The notes under the pieces: generated by a model
Database searches by the model: none
Told to the model about the DNA's origin: nothing
What the model saw: the letters and a program-made list of their open reading frames with translations, nothing else
Position numbers and translations under genes: made by a program
Origin: Clostridium sp. D53t1_180928_C8
GTDB taxonomy: Bacteria; Bacillota; Clostridia; Clostridiales; Clostridiaceae
DNA: 39,764 nt
Assembly: GCF_015667795.1 (NCBI RefSeq)
Contig: NZ_JADPEL010000026.1
Span: 3,204-42,967, forward strand
Reading direction: 5' to 3'
Shown here: positions 16,784 to 23,556 of the stretch, piece after piece
Position numbering within the stretch: the first letter of the stretch is position 1
How the letters are laid out: each line of letters starts with the position of its first letter

Positions 16784-16811
16784 TTGCAAAAGGATTTGAA
16801 ATATGTATAAT
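16784..16811 (+). promoter_or_regulatory. Promoter of the DUF6054-like gene
   Basis: TTGCAA, a 16-base spacer and TATAAT lie 21 bases upstream of the start codon at 16832. Confidence 0.55.
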
Positions 16812-16831
16812 TAAAGCAAAGGGGTGTTACG

Positions 16832-17170
16832 ATGAGTAGTGATAATTTTTTTGTAAGTTTACCAATAGCAGATGCATTTAAAATGTTAGATAAAGGAATA
16901 GTAGATGGAAGCTTTACTGGTGAAAGAATAGACTATCATGTTATTAAAGCTGATGAAGAACATATAAGTATAGTTGCTGTTTATGAAAAGTATTATAATA
17001 GAGCTGGAAATAGATTAACATTAACTATTTGTATGGATAATATGAAAGGTATTACCCAAGTACATAGTATTGGTGGAGGCGGTGGTCAAGGGTTATTTAG
17101 GTTTGACTGGGGAGCTAGCGATAAGTTTGCTACTGCACCAAGAACTATTTTAGGAAAGTACATAATTTAG
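16832..17170 (+). CDS. Small DUF6054-like protein
   Basis: A 112-residue cytosolic protein with no signal peptide or membrane segment. The order of features is a helix ending in MLDKGIVDGSFTGERID, strands around EHISIVAVYEKYYNRAGNRLTLTICM, then a glycine run (SIGGGGGQGLF) and a C-terminal helix. This layout resembles what I recall of the DUF6054 family of Firmicutes; the function is unknown. GGGGTG lies 5-6 bases before the ATG. It has its own promoter and a strong terminator. Confidence 0.65.
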   Translation: MSSDNFFVSLPIADAFKMLDKGIVDGSFTGERIDYHVIKADEEHISIVAVYEKYYNRAGNRLTLTICMDNMKGITQVHSIGGGGGQGLFRFDWGASDKFATAPRTILGKYII

Positions 17171-17178
17171 GGACAAGT

Positions 17179-17227
17179 TTCCTCTGGATTAATTCAACTT
17201 AGAATTAATTTCAGAGGAATTTTTTTG
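17179..17227 (+). terminator. Terminator of the DUF6054-like gene
   Basis: A stem of about 16 bp with one bulge (ttcctctggattaattc pairs with gaattaatttcagaggaa) followed by seven T. Confidence 0.88.
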
Positions 17228-17237
17228 TAAAAATATA

Positions 17238-17268
17238 TTGACTTGGAGTTAACTTCAAGCGATAAAAT
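17238..17268 (+). promoter_or_regulatory. MerR-type promoter with 19-bp spacer and internal dyad
   Basis: TTGACT (17238-17243) and TAAAAT (17263-17268) are separated by 19 bases, the overlong spacing that MerR-family activators correct by bending DNA. The spacer region contains the dyad cttggagtt / aacttcaag, close to what is known for the aldehyde-responsive AdhR/NmlR branch. It drives the aldo/keto reductase gene 140 bases downstream. No MerR gene lies in this window. Confidence 0.7.
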
Positions 17269-17407
17269 GATATATATGGAATCAATGGTAATATTGAGTA
17301 AATGGGTTGTTGATGCTATTATTAGAATTAGGGTAAGGAGTGAACAGGTTATAGATTAAATATATTTAGTTCACTTTTATAGAAGTAATGATGGGGTGAA
17401 GTGTAAA

Positions 17408-18529
17408 ATGGAACAAAAAAAATTAGGGTTTGGACTTATGAGGTTACCATTAAAAGATGCTAATAATCAAGAGAGTATTGATATGGAAGCTTTGAATAAG
17501 ATGGTTGATACTTTTATAGAAAGAGGATTCACATATTTTGATACTGCATATATGTATCATTCATTTAAAAGTGAAATTGCACTTAGAGAAGCAGTAGTAA
17601 AACGCCATAAAAGAGATATTTTTACAGTAGCAAATAAAATGCCAACTATGTTCTTAAAAAAAGAAGATGATATGGAAAAAATTTTTAATGAGCAATTAGA
17701 AAAATGTGGAGTTGATTATTTTGACTATTATTTGCTTCATAATCTTGGAGTTGAGTATTATGCTACAGCTAAAAGATTAAAATGTTTTGAGTTTATAAGT
17801 AAAAAAAAGGCTGAAGGAAAGGTAAAGAAAATAGGCTTTTCATTTCATTCAACAGCTGATGTTTTAGACGAAATTTTAACCGATCATCCGGAAGTTGATT
17901 TTGTTCAATTGCAGCTTAATTATATAGACTGGGAAGATGAAGGAATTCAATCTAGAAAGTGTTATGAAGTAGCAAGAAAGCATAATAAAGATATTATTGT
18001 TATGGAACCAGTTAAGGGTGGGACTTTAGCAAAGGTACCAGAAAAGGCAGAAAAATTATTTAAGGAATATAGTCCTAATATGTCAGTTCCGTCTTGGGCA
18101 ATTAGATTTGTTGCTAGTTTAGATGGTGTAATTATGGTATTAAGTGGAATGTCAGATATGGAGCAATTATTAGATAATACAGAATATATGAAAGAGTGTA
18201 AAGTTTATATCAATGAGGAATATCATATAGTGAATAAGGTTGTAGAAATTATTAATGAATCAATATCAATTCCTTGTACAGCTTGTGAGTATTGTGTTGA
18301 TGGATGTCCTAAGAATATTCCTATACCAAAATATTTCGCATTATTTAATAGAGAAAATCAAGATTTAAAGAGTGGGGTTTTAACTCAAAAGGTTTATTAT
18401 GATAATTATGCTAAAATTTTTGGAAAGGCATCAGAGTGTATTGGATGTAAAAAGTGTGAAAAGAGTTGTCCTCAGCATATTGAAATAACTTCTAAATTAA
18501 AAGACGTTGCAAGATTGTTTGAAGGATAA
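17408..18529 (+). CDS. Aldo/keto reductase with C-terminal 4Fe-4S ferredoxin domain
   Basis: A 373-residue fusion. The AKR barrel has the tetrad motifs FDTAYMYH (Asp, Tyr), VANKMP (Lys) and YLLHNL (His). The C-terminal 80 residues hold two cysteine clusters, [17 protein letters not shown] and [17 protein letters not shown], each fitting a 4Fe-4S cluster. Such fusions in anaerobes reduce aldehydes or ketones, probably with ferredoxin-type electron input; the natural substrate is unknown. I choose the ATG at 17408 ([14 protein letters not shown]), which aligns with the usual AKR N-terminus; a GTG at 17396 sits inside the purine-rich ribosome site. The gene is preceded by a MerR-type promoter, suggesting induction by electrophiles. 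Confidence 0.88.
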   Translation: MEQKKLGFGLMRLPLKDANNQESIDMEALNKMVDTFIERGFTYFDTAYMYHSFKSEIALREAVVKRHKRDIFTVANKMPTMFLKKEDDMEKIFNEQLEKCGVDYFDYYLLHNLGVEYYATAKRLKCFEFISKKKAEGKVKKIGFSFHSTADVLDEILTDHPEVDFVQLQLNYIDWEDEGIQSRKCYEVARKHNKDIIVMEPVKGGTLAKVPEKAEKLFKEYSPNMSVPSWAIRFVASLDGVIMVLSGMSDMEQLLDNTEYMKECKVYINEEYHIVNKVVEIINESISIPCTACEYCVDGCPKNIPIPKYFALFNRENQDLKSGVLTQKVYYDNYAKIFGKASECIGCKKCEKSCPQHIEITSKLKDVARLFEG

Positions 18530-18576
18530 ATATTTTTGATTATAATTTTATAGGATAAAACAGTATGGAGGGAATT

Positions 18577-19320
18577 ATGGAAGCACGTGAGATTTTAGAG
18601 AAGGTTAAAAATGGCGAAGTTTCTATAGAAGAAGCAGAAGGATATTTTAGAAGAAAGCCATTTGAGGAAATGGGTTATGCAAAGATTGATACTCATCGTA
18701 AGTTGAGATCTGGTTTTGCTGAAGTAATTTTTTGTAGTGGAAAAACTAATGAACATTTATTTAAAATATTTGAGAGATTATATCAAGAGGATGGCGAGGT
18801 TTTTGGAACAAGGGCTTCACAAGAACAATATGAGTTTATTAAGAAAAAGTATCCTCAAGTAGAATATGATACTATTTCTCGTATTATAAAAATTGAAAAG
18901 AAGGACAAGAAGAGAGTAGGTAAGATTGCAGTATGTACAGCAGGAACCGCTGATATATCTGTAGCTGAAGAGGCGGCACAAACAGCTGAGTATTTTGGTA
19001 CTAATGTAGAGAGAATTTATGATGTTGGAGTTAGTGGAATTCATAGATTATTTTCTAGATTAGATGTAATTCAAAGTGCAAATTGTGTAGTAGCTGTTGC
19101 TGGAATGGAAGGGGCTCTTGCTAGTGTACTTGGTGGACTTGTAGATAAACCTGTTATTGCTGTGCCAACATCTGTTGGATATGGTGCTAATATGAATGGA
19201 TTATCAGCTCTTTTAACTATGATCAATTCATGTGCAAATGGAATTTCAGTAGTTAATATTGATAATGGATATGGAGCAGGATATATTGCAACGCAGATTA
19301 ACAGATTGGGGGTAAAATAG
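18577..19320 (+). CDS. larB: Nickel-pincer cofactor biosynthesis protein LarB
   Basis: LarB carboxylates and hydrolyses nicotinic acid adenine dinucleotide, giving pyridinium-3,5-biscarboxylate mononucleotide, the first step to the nickel-pincer cofactor of lactate racemase. The 247-residue protein has the diagnostic YAKIDTHRKLRSGFAEVIFCSGKT region near residue 30 and the PurE-like domain KIAVCTAGTADISVAEEAA with GVSGIHRLF and VVAVAGMEGALASVLGGL. Length and motifs are normal. The start at 18577 has GGAGG upstream; an ATG at 18565 overlaps that site. Its stop codon shares one base with the larC start, so the two are translationally coupled. Confidence 0.93.
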   Translation: MEAREILEKVKNGEVSIEEAEGYFRRKPFEEMGYAKIDTHRKLRSGFAEVIFCSGKTNEHLFKIFERLYQEDGEVFGTRASQEQYEFIKKKYPQVEYDTISRIIKIEKKDKKRVGKIAVCTAGTADISVAEEAAQTAEYFGTNVERIYDVGVSGIHRLFSRLDVIQSANCVVAVAGMEGALASVLGGLVDKPVIAVPTSVGYGANMNGLSALLTMINSCANGISVVNIDNGYGAGYIATQINRLGVK

Positions 19321-20570
19321 TGAGTAGCAAATTATATTTAGAGTGTTATTCTGGAATAAGTGGAGATATGATGGTAGCAGCTCTTTTAGATTTAGGAGCT
19401 GATAAAGAGGTTTTAGAAAAAGCTTTAAAAAGTCTTAATGTAACAGGCTTTGAAATTAAAATAAGTAGGGTTTTAAAAAGTGGTATTGATGCTTGCGATT
19501 TTAATGTAATACTTGATTCTAAGCATGAAAATCATGATCATGATATTGAGTACTTACATGGTAATGATAAAGATGAGATGAATGTAACTCATAACCATTT
19601 AGTACACAAGGAGCATGAACACAGAGGTCTTAATGAAATTATTGAAGTTATAAATAATGCAGAAATTACACAGCATGCAAAGGAAATTGCTATAGATATA
19701 TTTACTATATTGGCAAAGGCAGAAGCAAAAGCTCATGGTGTGGATATTGAAAAAGTACATTTTCATGAAGTTGGTGCAGTTGATTCTATTGTAGATATTG
19801 TAGCAGTAGCAGTTTGTTTGGACAATCTTAATATTACAGAAGCAATAATTCCTGTTTTATATGAGGGTAGGGGATTTGTTAGATGTCAACATGGCATTAT
19901 TCCAATTCCGGTTCCTGCAGTTTCAAATATTGTAGCTGATAATGGATTAAGTTTACATTTAACAGATTCAGAGGGAGAGTTTGTTACACCAACAGGTGCA
20001 GCAATTGTTGCCTCTATAATTACTTCTAGTAAATTACCAGAAAAATTTTCTGTTAAGAAAATTGGTATTGGTGCTGGAAAGAGAAATTATGAAAGACATA
20101 GTATATTAAGGGCTATGTTAATTGAAGATAATTCAATGGAAAGTGATTATATATATAAACTTGAAAGTAATATTGATGATTGTAGTGGAGAAGCTCTTGG
20201 TTTTGTAATGGAAAGGCTTTTTGAAGCTGGAGCAAGGGATGTTCATTATATTCCTGTTTATATGAAAAAAAATCGTCCTGCATATCAACTAAATGTAGTT
20301 TGCAAAGAAGAAGATATTTCAAAGCTAGAAGAAATTATATTTGAGGAAACTACTACTATTGGTATTAGAAGACAGCGTATGGAGAGAACTGTACTAAATA
20401 GAGAGTTAAAAAAGGTTAAAACATCCTTAGGAGAAGTACAAGTTAAAATTTGTGAAGTGTCTTCAGGAAAAAGGTTTTATCCAGAGTATAGTAGTGTTAT
20501 AGATATTTGTAAAAGTAGTGGTTTATCATATCAGGATGTATATAATATTATAATAAGAGAAGTAAAATAA
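19320..20570 (+). CDS. larC: Nickel insertion protein LarC
   Basis: LarC inserts nickel into the sulfur-modified pincer nucleotide, using CTP. The 416-residue protein starts YLECYSGISGDMMVAALLDLGA, has a histidine-rich nickel-binding stretch (HENHDHD, HNHLVHKEHEHRG, about residues 62-102), then VHFHEVGAVDSIVDIV and the C-terminal domain with ESNIDDCSGEALGFVMERLFEAGA. In Lactobacillus plantarum, larC is split into two frames joined by programmed frameshifting; here it is one uninterrupted frame. The start is GTG, overlapping the larB stop by one base, with GGGGG 7 bases upstream. larE and larA are not in the window. Confidence 0.93.
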   Translation: MSSKLYLECYSGISGDMMVAALLDLGADKEVLEKALKSLNVTGFEIKISRVLKSGIDACDFNVILDSKHENHDHDIEYLHGNDKDEMNVTHNHLVHKEHEHRGLNEIIEVINNAEITQHAKEIAIDIFTILAKAEAKAHGVDIEKVHFHEVGAVDSIVDIVAVAVCLDNLNITEAIIPVLYEGRGFVRCQHGIIPIPVPAVSNIVADNGLSLHLTDSEGEFVTPTGAAIVASIITSSKLPEKFSVKKIGIGAGKRNYERHSILRAMLIEDNSMESDYIYKLESNIDDCSGEALGFVMERLFEAGARDVHYIPVYMKKNRPAYQLNVVCKEEDISKLEEIIFEETTTIGIRRQRMERTVLNRELKKVKTSLGEVQVKICEVSSGKRFYPEYSSVIDICKSSGLSYQDVYNIIIREVK

Positions 20571-20574
20571 TGGG

Positions 20575-20620
20575 TTTGCCCCTGGGGCGCCTCCGGGGCG
20601 CTACAGGGGCAAATTTTTTT
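20575..20620 (+). terminator. GC-rich nested terminator after larC
   Basis: An outer 10-bp stem (tttgcccctg / caggggcaaa) encloses a second 5-bp stem (gcgcc / ggcgc), followed by seven T. It is strikingly GC-rich for this AT-rich DNA. It separates larC from the convergent PTS-like gene. Confidence 0.9.
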
Positions 20621-21686
20621 ATAAGTCTAAAGCCATATCACCATGTTTAATCCATTCTTTCTTACGCATAAATTCAGAAATTATAAATGTAAGAAGTGCA
20701 GGTAATACAAAGTGCATAACTATTATTTGTAACATAACTATTTTTGATGAAGCTGTTTGAGTCATTGTTTGATATGCCATAATTTGTCCAACAAATCCTG
20801 CAGATCCCATACCAGAGCCAGTTGCATTATTAGTCATCTTTAGGAATGTTGAAGAAATAGGTCCTAATATTGCACTAGAGATAATTGCAGGTAACCATAT
20901 TACTGGTTTTTTTATTATATTTGGTATTTGAAGCATTGAAGTACCAACTCCTTGTGCTAAAAGACCTCCAAATTTATTCTCTCTATAGCTTGCTACTGCA
21001 AATCCAACCATTTGACAACAACAACCAACGACAGCAGCACCAGCAGTTATTCCATCAAGGTTTAATATAACTCCTATAGCAGCAGAACTAATAGGAAGTG
21101 TTAGTAATATACCCATAATTACTGAAACAAGCATACCCATAATAAAAGGCTGTTGTTCCATAGCAAACATAATTATTGTTCCAAGCCATGTCATGAATTG
21201 TGATATTGGAGGGCTAAGTAGTAACCCTACTGAAGATCCAGCTGTAATGGTAACAAGTGGAGTAAGTATTATATCTATTTTTGTTTTTCCAGCAATAAGA
21301 TGTCCAATTTCAATTCCAACTAAAGCTGCAATAAAAGCACCTAAGGGTTCGCCAGGACCAGCAAGTGTAATAATTCCTGTATCGCTCATAATATTTCCTG
21401 CAAGTATTTTAGTAGCAAAACCACCAACCATACCAGATACGGCTGCTGAGATTACTACGAGTGGAGTTTCCTTAAACTTATAAGCAACACCAACACCTAT
21501 TCCAGCACAAGTAGCGGCTGCAGCAAGTTTTCCTATAAGAAATATTGTAGTTCCTATATTTCCATCTATAAGATTTCCTATTTGTTGAAGAATAGTACCT
21601 ATTATTAATGTTGAAAATAGCCCTAAAGCCATACCACTTAATCCATCAATAAATATATGATTTAAGTATTGTTTTAAATTTTTCAT
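20619..21686 (-). CDS. PTS_EIIC_2-type membrane protein
   Basis: A 355-residue very hydrophobic protein with about nine to ten membrane segments, rich in glycine. Motifs such as FIDGLSGMALGLFSTLIIGT, LAGPGEPLGAFIAALVGIEIG and GAAVVGCCCQMVGFAVASYREN fit the PTS_EIIC_2 family of PTS-like IIC proteins. No EIIA, EIIB or sugar gene lies beside it, so PTS phosphotransfer is uncertain and transport specificity is unknown. GGGAGG lies 10 bases from the ATG. It has its own promoter and a 20-bp palindrome in the leader, and is convergent with larC. Confidence 0.78.
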   Translation of the reverse strand: MKNLKQYLNHIFIDGLSGMALGLFSTLIIGTILQQIGNLIDGNIGTTIFLIGKLAAAATCAGIGVGVAYKFKETPLVVISAAVSGMVGGFATKILAGNIMSDTGIITLAGPGEPLGAFIAALVGIEIGHLIAGKTKIDIILTPLVTITAGSSVGLLLSPPISQFMTWLGTIIMFAMEQQPFIMGMLVSVIMGILLTLPISSAAIGVILNLDGITAGAAVVGCCCQMVGFAVASYRENKFGGLLAQGVGTSMLQIPNIIKKPVIWLPAIISSAILGPISSTFLKMTNNATGSGMGSAGFVGQIMAYQTMTQTASSKIVMLQIIVMHFVLPALLTFIISEFMRKKEWIKHGDMALDL

Positions 21687-21711
21687 ATTAATTAATCCTC
21701 CCTTAAAGCTG

Positions 21712-21731
21712 ACAAGTGTATATACACTTGT
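21712..21731. promoter_or_regulatory. 20-bp perfect palindrome (candidate operator)
   Basis: acaagtgtatatacacttgt is perfectly self-complementary. It lies about 5-25 bases downstream of the predicted transcription start of the PTS-like gene, a usual place for a repressor site. Confidence 0.6.
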
Positions 21732-21743
21732 AATACAGAATTT

Positions 21744-21773
21744 AGTTTAGCATAACTTTACCTGCGAGGTCAA
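21744..21773 (-). promoter_or_regulatory. Promoter of the PTS-like gene
   Basis: On the minus strand TTGACC (21773-21768), an 18-base spacer and TAAACT (21749-21744). Confidence 0.55.
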
Positions 21774-21879
21774 TCAATATGTTAGGTTGGGCTCTAGATA
21801 AAGTTAAATAGTATTGCAAAAAATATAAAATAAATATATAATATGAAAGAAATTTATAAAATCTAGTAGGATTACTAGG

Positions 21880-21914
21880 AGAGGTTCGTATGACCATCCC
21901 TCTATAAAAAACTA
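21880..21914 (+). ncRNA. preQ1-I riboswitch aptamer
   Basis: The sequence has the class I preQ1 hallmark: P1 strand AGAGG followed by TTC, a loop ending in ACC, the closing strand CCTCT (21899-21903) and the A-rich tail ataaaaaacta (21904-21914). This closely follows the B. subtilis que-operon aptamer. It lies upstream of a queuine-salvage pair and of a terminator, so binding of preQ1 probably stops transcription. I could not place the P2 pseudoknot with confidence because the loop differs from the usual TAG sequence. Confidence 0.8.
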
Positions 21915-21977
21915 GGCTTATTTATAGAATAATTTTATTATTTTTATAAATTAATAAGAGTATGTTTTGATTATAGG

Positions 21978-22016
21978 ACCTCTAAGTTTATAGCTTAGGG
22001 GTTTATTTATTTTGGT
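21978..22016 (+). terminator. Riboswitch expression-platform terminator
   Basis: A 9-bp stem with one G-T pair (acctctaag / cttaggggt), a 7-base loop and TTATTTATTTT. It lies 63 bases after the aptamer and 55 bases before the ribosome site of the transporter gene. The A/T-rich stretch between aptamer and terminator can fold on itself (cttatttata / tataaattaataag) and may take part in the switch. Confidence 0.7.
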
Positions 22017-22070
22017 AGTCAGAAAAAACCTTTCTTACCCTTACTAAAGTAATGAGTAGGAGTGAAGAAA

Positions 22071-22628
22071 ATGAAGAAAAACAACACAAAGAAATTAGTG
22101 CTTATATCTTTATGTGTAAGTATAAATGTTATTGGAGCATTAATTGCAGTTGCACTTAAGTTACCTATTTTTCTTGATACTATAGGAACTTTTATAGTTG
22201 CATTTTTATTTGGACCATTATCAGGGGTAGCTACAGGAGTATTAAGTTATTTAATAACAACTTTAACTTTTGATCCTTATGCATTTTACTTTATACCATC
22301 ACAGGTAGTTGTAGGACTTTTAGCAGGATTTTTTTATAAAAAAGGTGCTTTTAGAAAAAGAACTATCATACCATTTATAACATTAACAATAGCTATATGT
22401 TCAGCATTTGTAGCTGCTCTTGCATCAGCATTTGTATTTGGAGGCATAACATCTTCAGGAAATTCTATAATAGTTATGTACTTAAATAGTTTAGGATTTG
22501 GATTAGTACCAAGTGTTTTTGTAACTCAAATATTAACTGAATTTATAGATAAAATGATAATAGTATTATTAGTTTTCAATGCTATAAGAGTTATTCCTAA
22601 AAACTTTAAAATTCAAAGTATTTATTAG
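22071..22628 (+). CDS. qrtT: ECF transporter S component, QrtT-like (queuine/queuosine uptake)
   Basis: A 185-residue membrane protein with about five to six hydrophobic segments in the ECF S-component layout. A basic N-terminus (MKKNNTKKLVLISLCVSINVIG) is followed by LPIFLDTIGTFIVAFLFGP, a GVATGVLSYLITTLTFDPY block and a QVVVGLLAGFFYKKGAF segment. S components bind the vitamin-like substrate and share the AT module encoded elsewhere. The preQ1-I riboswitch upstream and the QueL-like enzyme downstream point to queuine or queuosine, as in Clostridioides difficile QrtT. I take ATG at 22071 (8 bases after TAGGAG); a GTG at 22062 overlaps the ribosome site. Substrate is inferred from context. Confidence 0.75.
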   Translation: MKKNNTKKLVLISLCVSINVIGALIAVALKLPIFLDTIGTFIVAFLFGPLSGVATGVLSYLITTLTFDPYAFYFIPSQVVVGLLAGFFYKKGAFRKRTIIPFITLTIAICSAFVAALASAFVFGGITSSGNSIIVMYLNSLGFGLVPSVFVTQILTEFIDKMIIVLLVFNAIRVIPKNFKIQSIY

Positions 22629-22685
22629 AATATTAAAATATAAAAAAGAAGAGAGTATTAAAAAAGTACTTATCAGGAGATAAAT

Positions 22686-23375
22686 ATGGACAGATATAAT
22701 AAAATTACTAATAAAAATAATAGAGAAATAGTTTTGTTAAGAGCTTTTCCTTGCATTTGGGGAAAATGTAGCTTTTGTGATTACATTGATGACAATGGAA
22801 AAGATGAAGAAGAATTAAATATGCTAAATAAAGAGGTTTTAGATAATGTAACTGGAGAATTTGGAGTCCTTGAGGTAATTAATTCAGGTAGCTGCTTTGA
22901 AATTCCTAAGGAAACTATGAACTATATAAAGAAAATAGTTAATGAGAAAAAGATAAAATTATTATTTTTTGAAAGTCACTGGTGTTATAGAAATAGGTTA
23001 GAAGAAATTAGAAACTTTTTTAATGTGCCTATAATATTTAAAATTGGTATTGAAACCTTTGACTATGATTTTAGAAATAATTTTCTTAATAAAAATGCTA
23101 AATTTAAAGAGGCAGAAGAAGTTGCAAAGAACTTTCAATCTGTATGTTTAATGGTTGGAATAAAAGGACAAACAAAGGAAATGATTAAAAAGGATATAGA
23201 AATCCTTTTAGAAAACTTTAAGTATGGAACTATTAATGTTTTTGTTAATAATACCACGGCTATTAAAAGAGATGAGGAATTAGTTCAGTGGTTTAGAAAA
23301 GAATATAAGTATCTAGATAAACATCCAACAATTGAGGTATTATACCATAATACTGATTTTGGAGTAGGGGATTAA
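22686..23375 (+). CDS. queL: Radical SAM queuine lyase, QueL-like
   Basis: A 229-residue radical SAM protein. The cluster site is FPCIWGKCSFCDY, with Cys23-x4-Cys28-x2-Cys31, one residue longer than the canonical CX3CX2C. A VINSGSCFEIP segment and IGIETFDYDFR follow. The length, motif and position after a QrtT-like transporter under a preQ1 riboswitch match QueL of Clostridioides difficile, which breaks down queuine to recover preQ1. A QueK-type queuosine hydrolase, the third member in C. difficile, is not beside it here. AGGAG lies 6 bases before the ATG. Radical SAM assignment is firm; QueL identity rests on context and recall. Confidence 0.78.
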   Translation: MDRYNKITNKNNREIVLLRAFPCIWGKCSFCDYIDDNGKDEEELNMLNKEVLDNVTGEFGVLEVINSGSCFEIPKETMNYIKKIVNEKKIKLLFFESHWCYRNRLEEIRNFFNVPIIFKIGIETFDYDFRNNFLNKNAKFKEAEEVAKNFQSVCLMVGIKGQTKEMIKKDIEILLENFKYGTINVFVNNTTAIKRDEELVQWFRKEYKYLDKHPTIEVLYHNTDFGVGD

Positions 23376-23382
23376 TTAGGTG

Positions 23383-23422
23383 AAGCAGTAATAAATCAAT
23401 ATTGGTTTGTTATTGCTTTTTA
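23383..23422 (+). terminator. Terminator of the queuine-salvage operon
   Basis: A 16-bp stem with several G-T pairs (aagcagtaataaatca / tggtttgttattgctt) and a 4-base loop, followed by tt and an A/T tail. Confidence 0.7.
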
Positions 23423-23507
23423 TATTTATATCCAAAATTAGTATAAAATGTATAAAAAATAATGATTTTCATGTAAAAAAAGTAGTGTTTTTTCATTATA
23501 ACAGTTA

Positions 23508-23521
23508 TGTTAACATTTACA
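23508..23521 (+). promoter_or_regulatory. Weak cre-like site upstream of the GH5 gene
   Basis: tgttaacatttaca matches the CcpA consensus TGWAANCGNTNWCA at all but two defined positions, but lacks the G of the central CG. It lies 36 bases before the cellulase start, where catabolite repression would be sensible. Confidence 0.3.
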
Positions 23522-23556
23522 TGTGTTATTCATAAAAATCAAAGGGGGAAGAGTTT

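Noticed and set aside
17287-17361. 24-codon frame between the MerR-type promoter and the aldo/keto reductase
   Set aside because: No Shine-Dalgarno sequence before its ATG and no recognisable product; more likely untranslated leader.
21193-21483. Plus-strand 96-codon frame
   Set aside because: Antisense to the PTS-like membrane protein; Pro/Ile-rich composition is typical of the complement of a membrane-protein gene.
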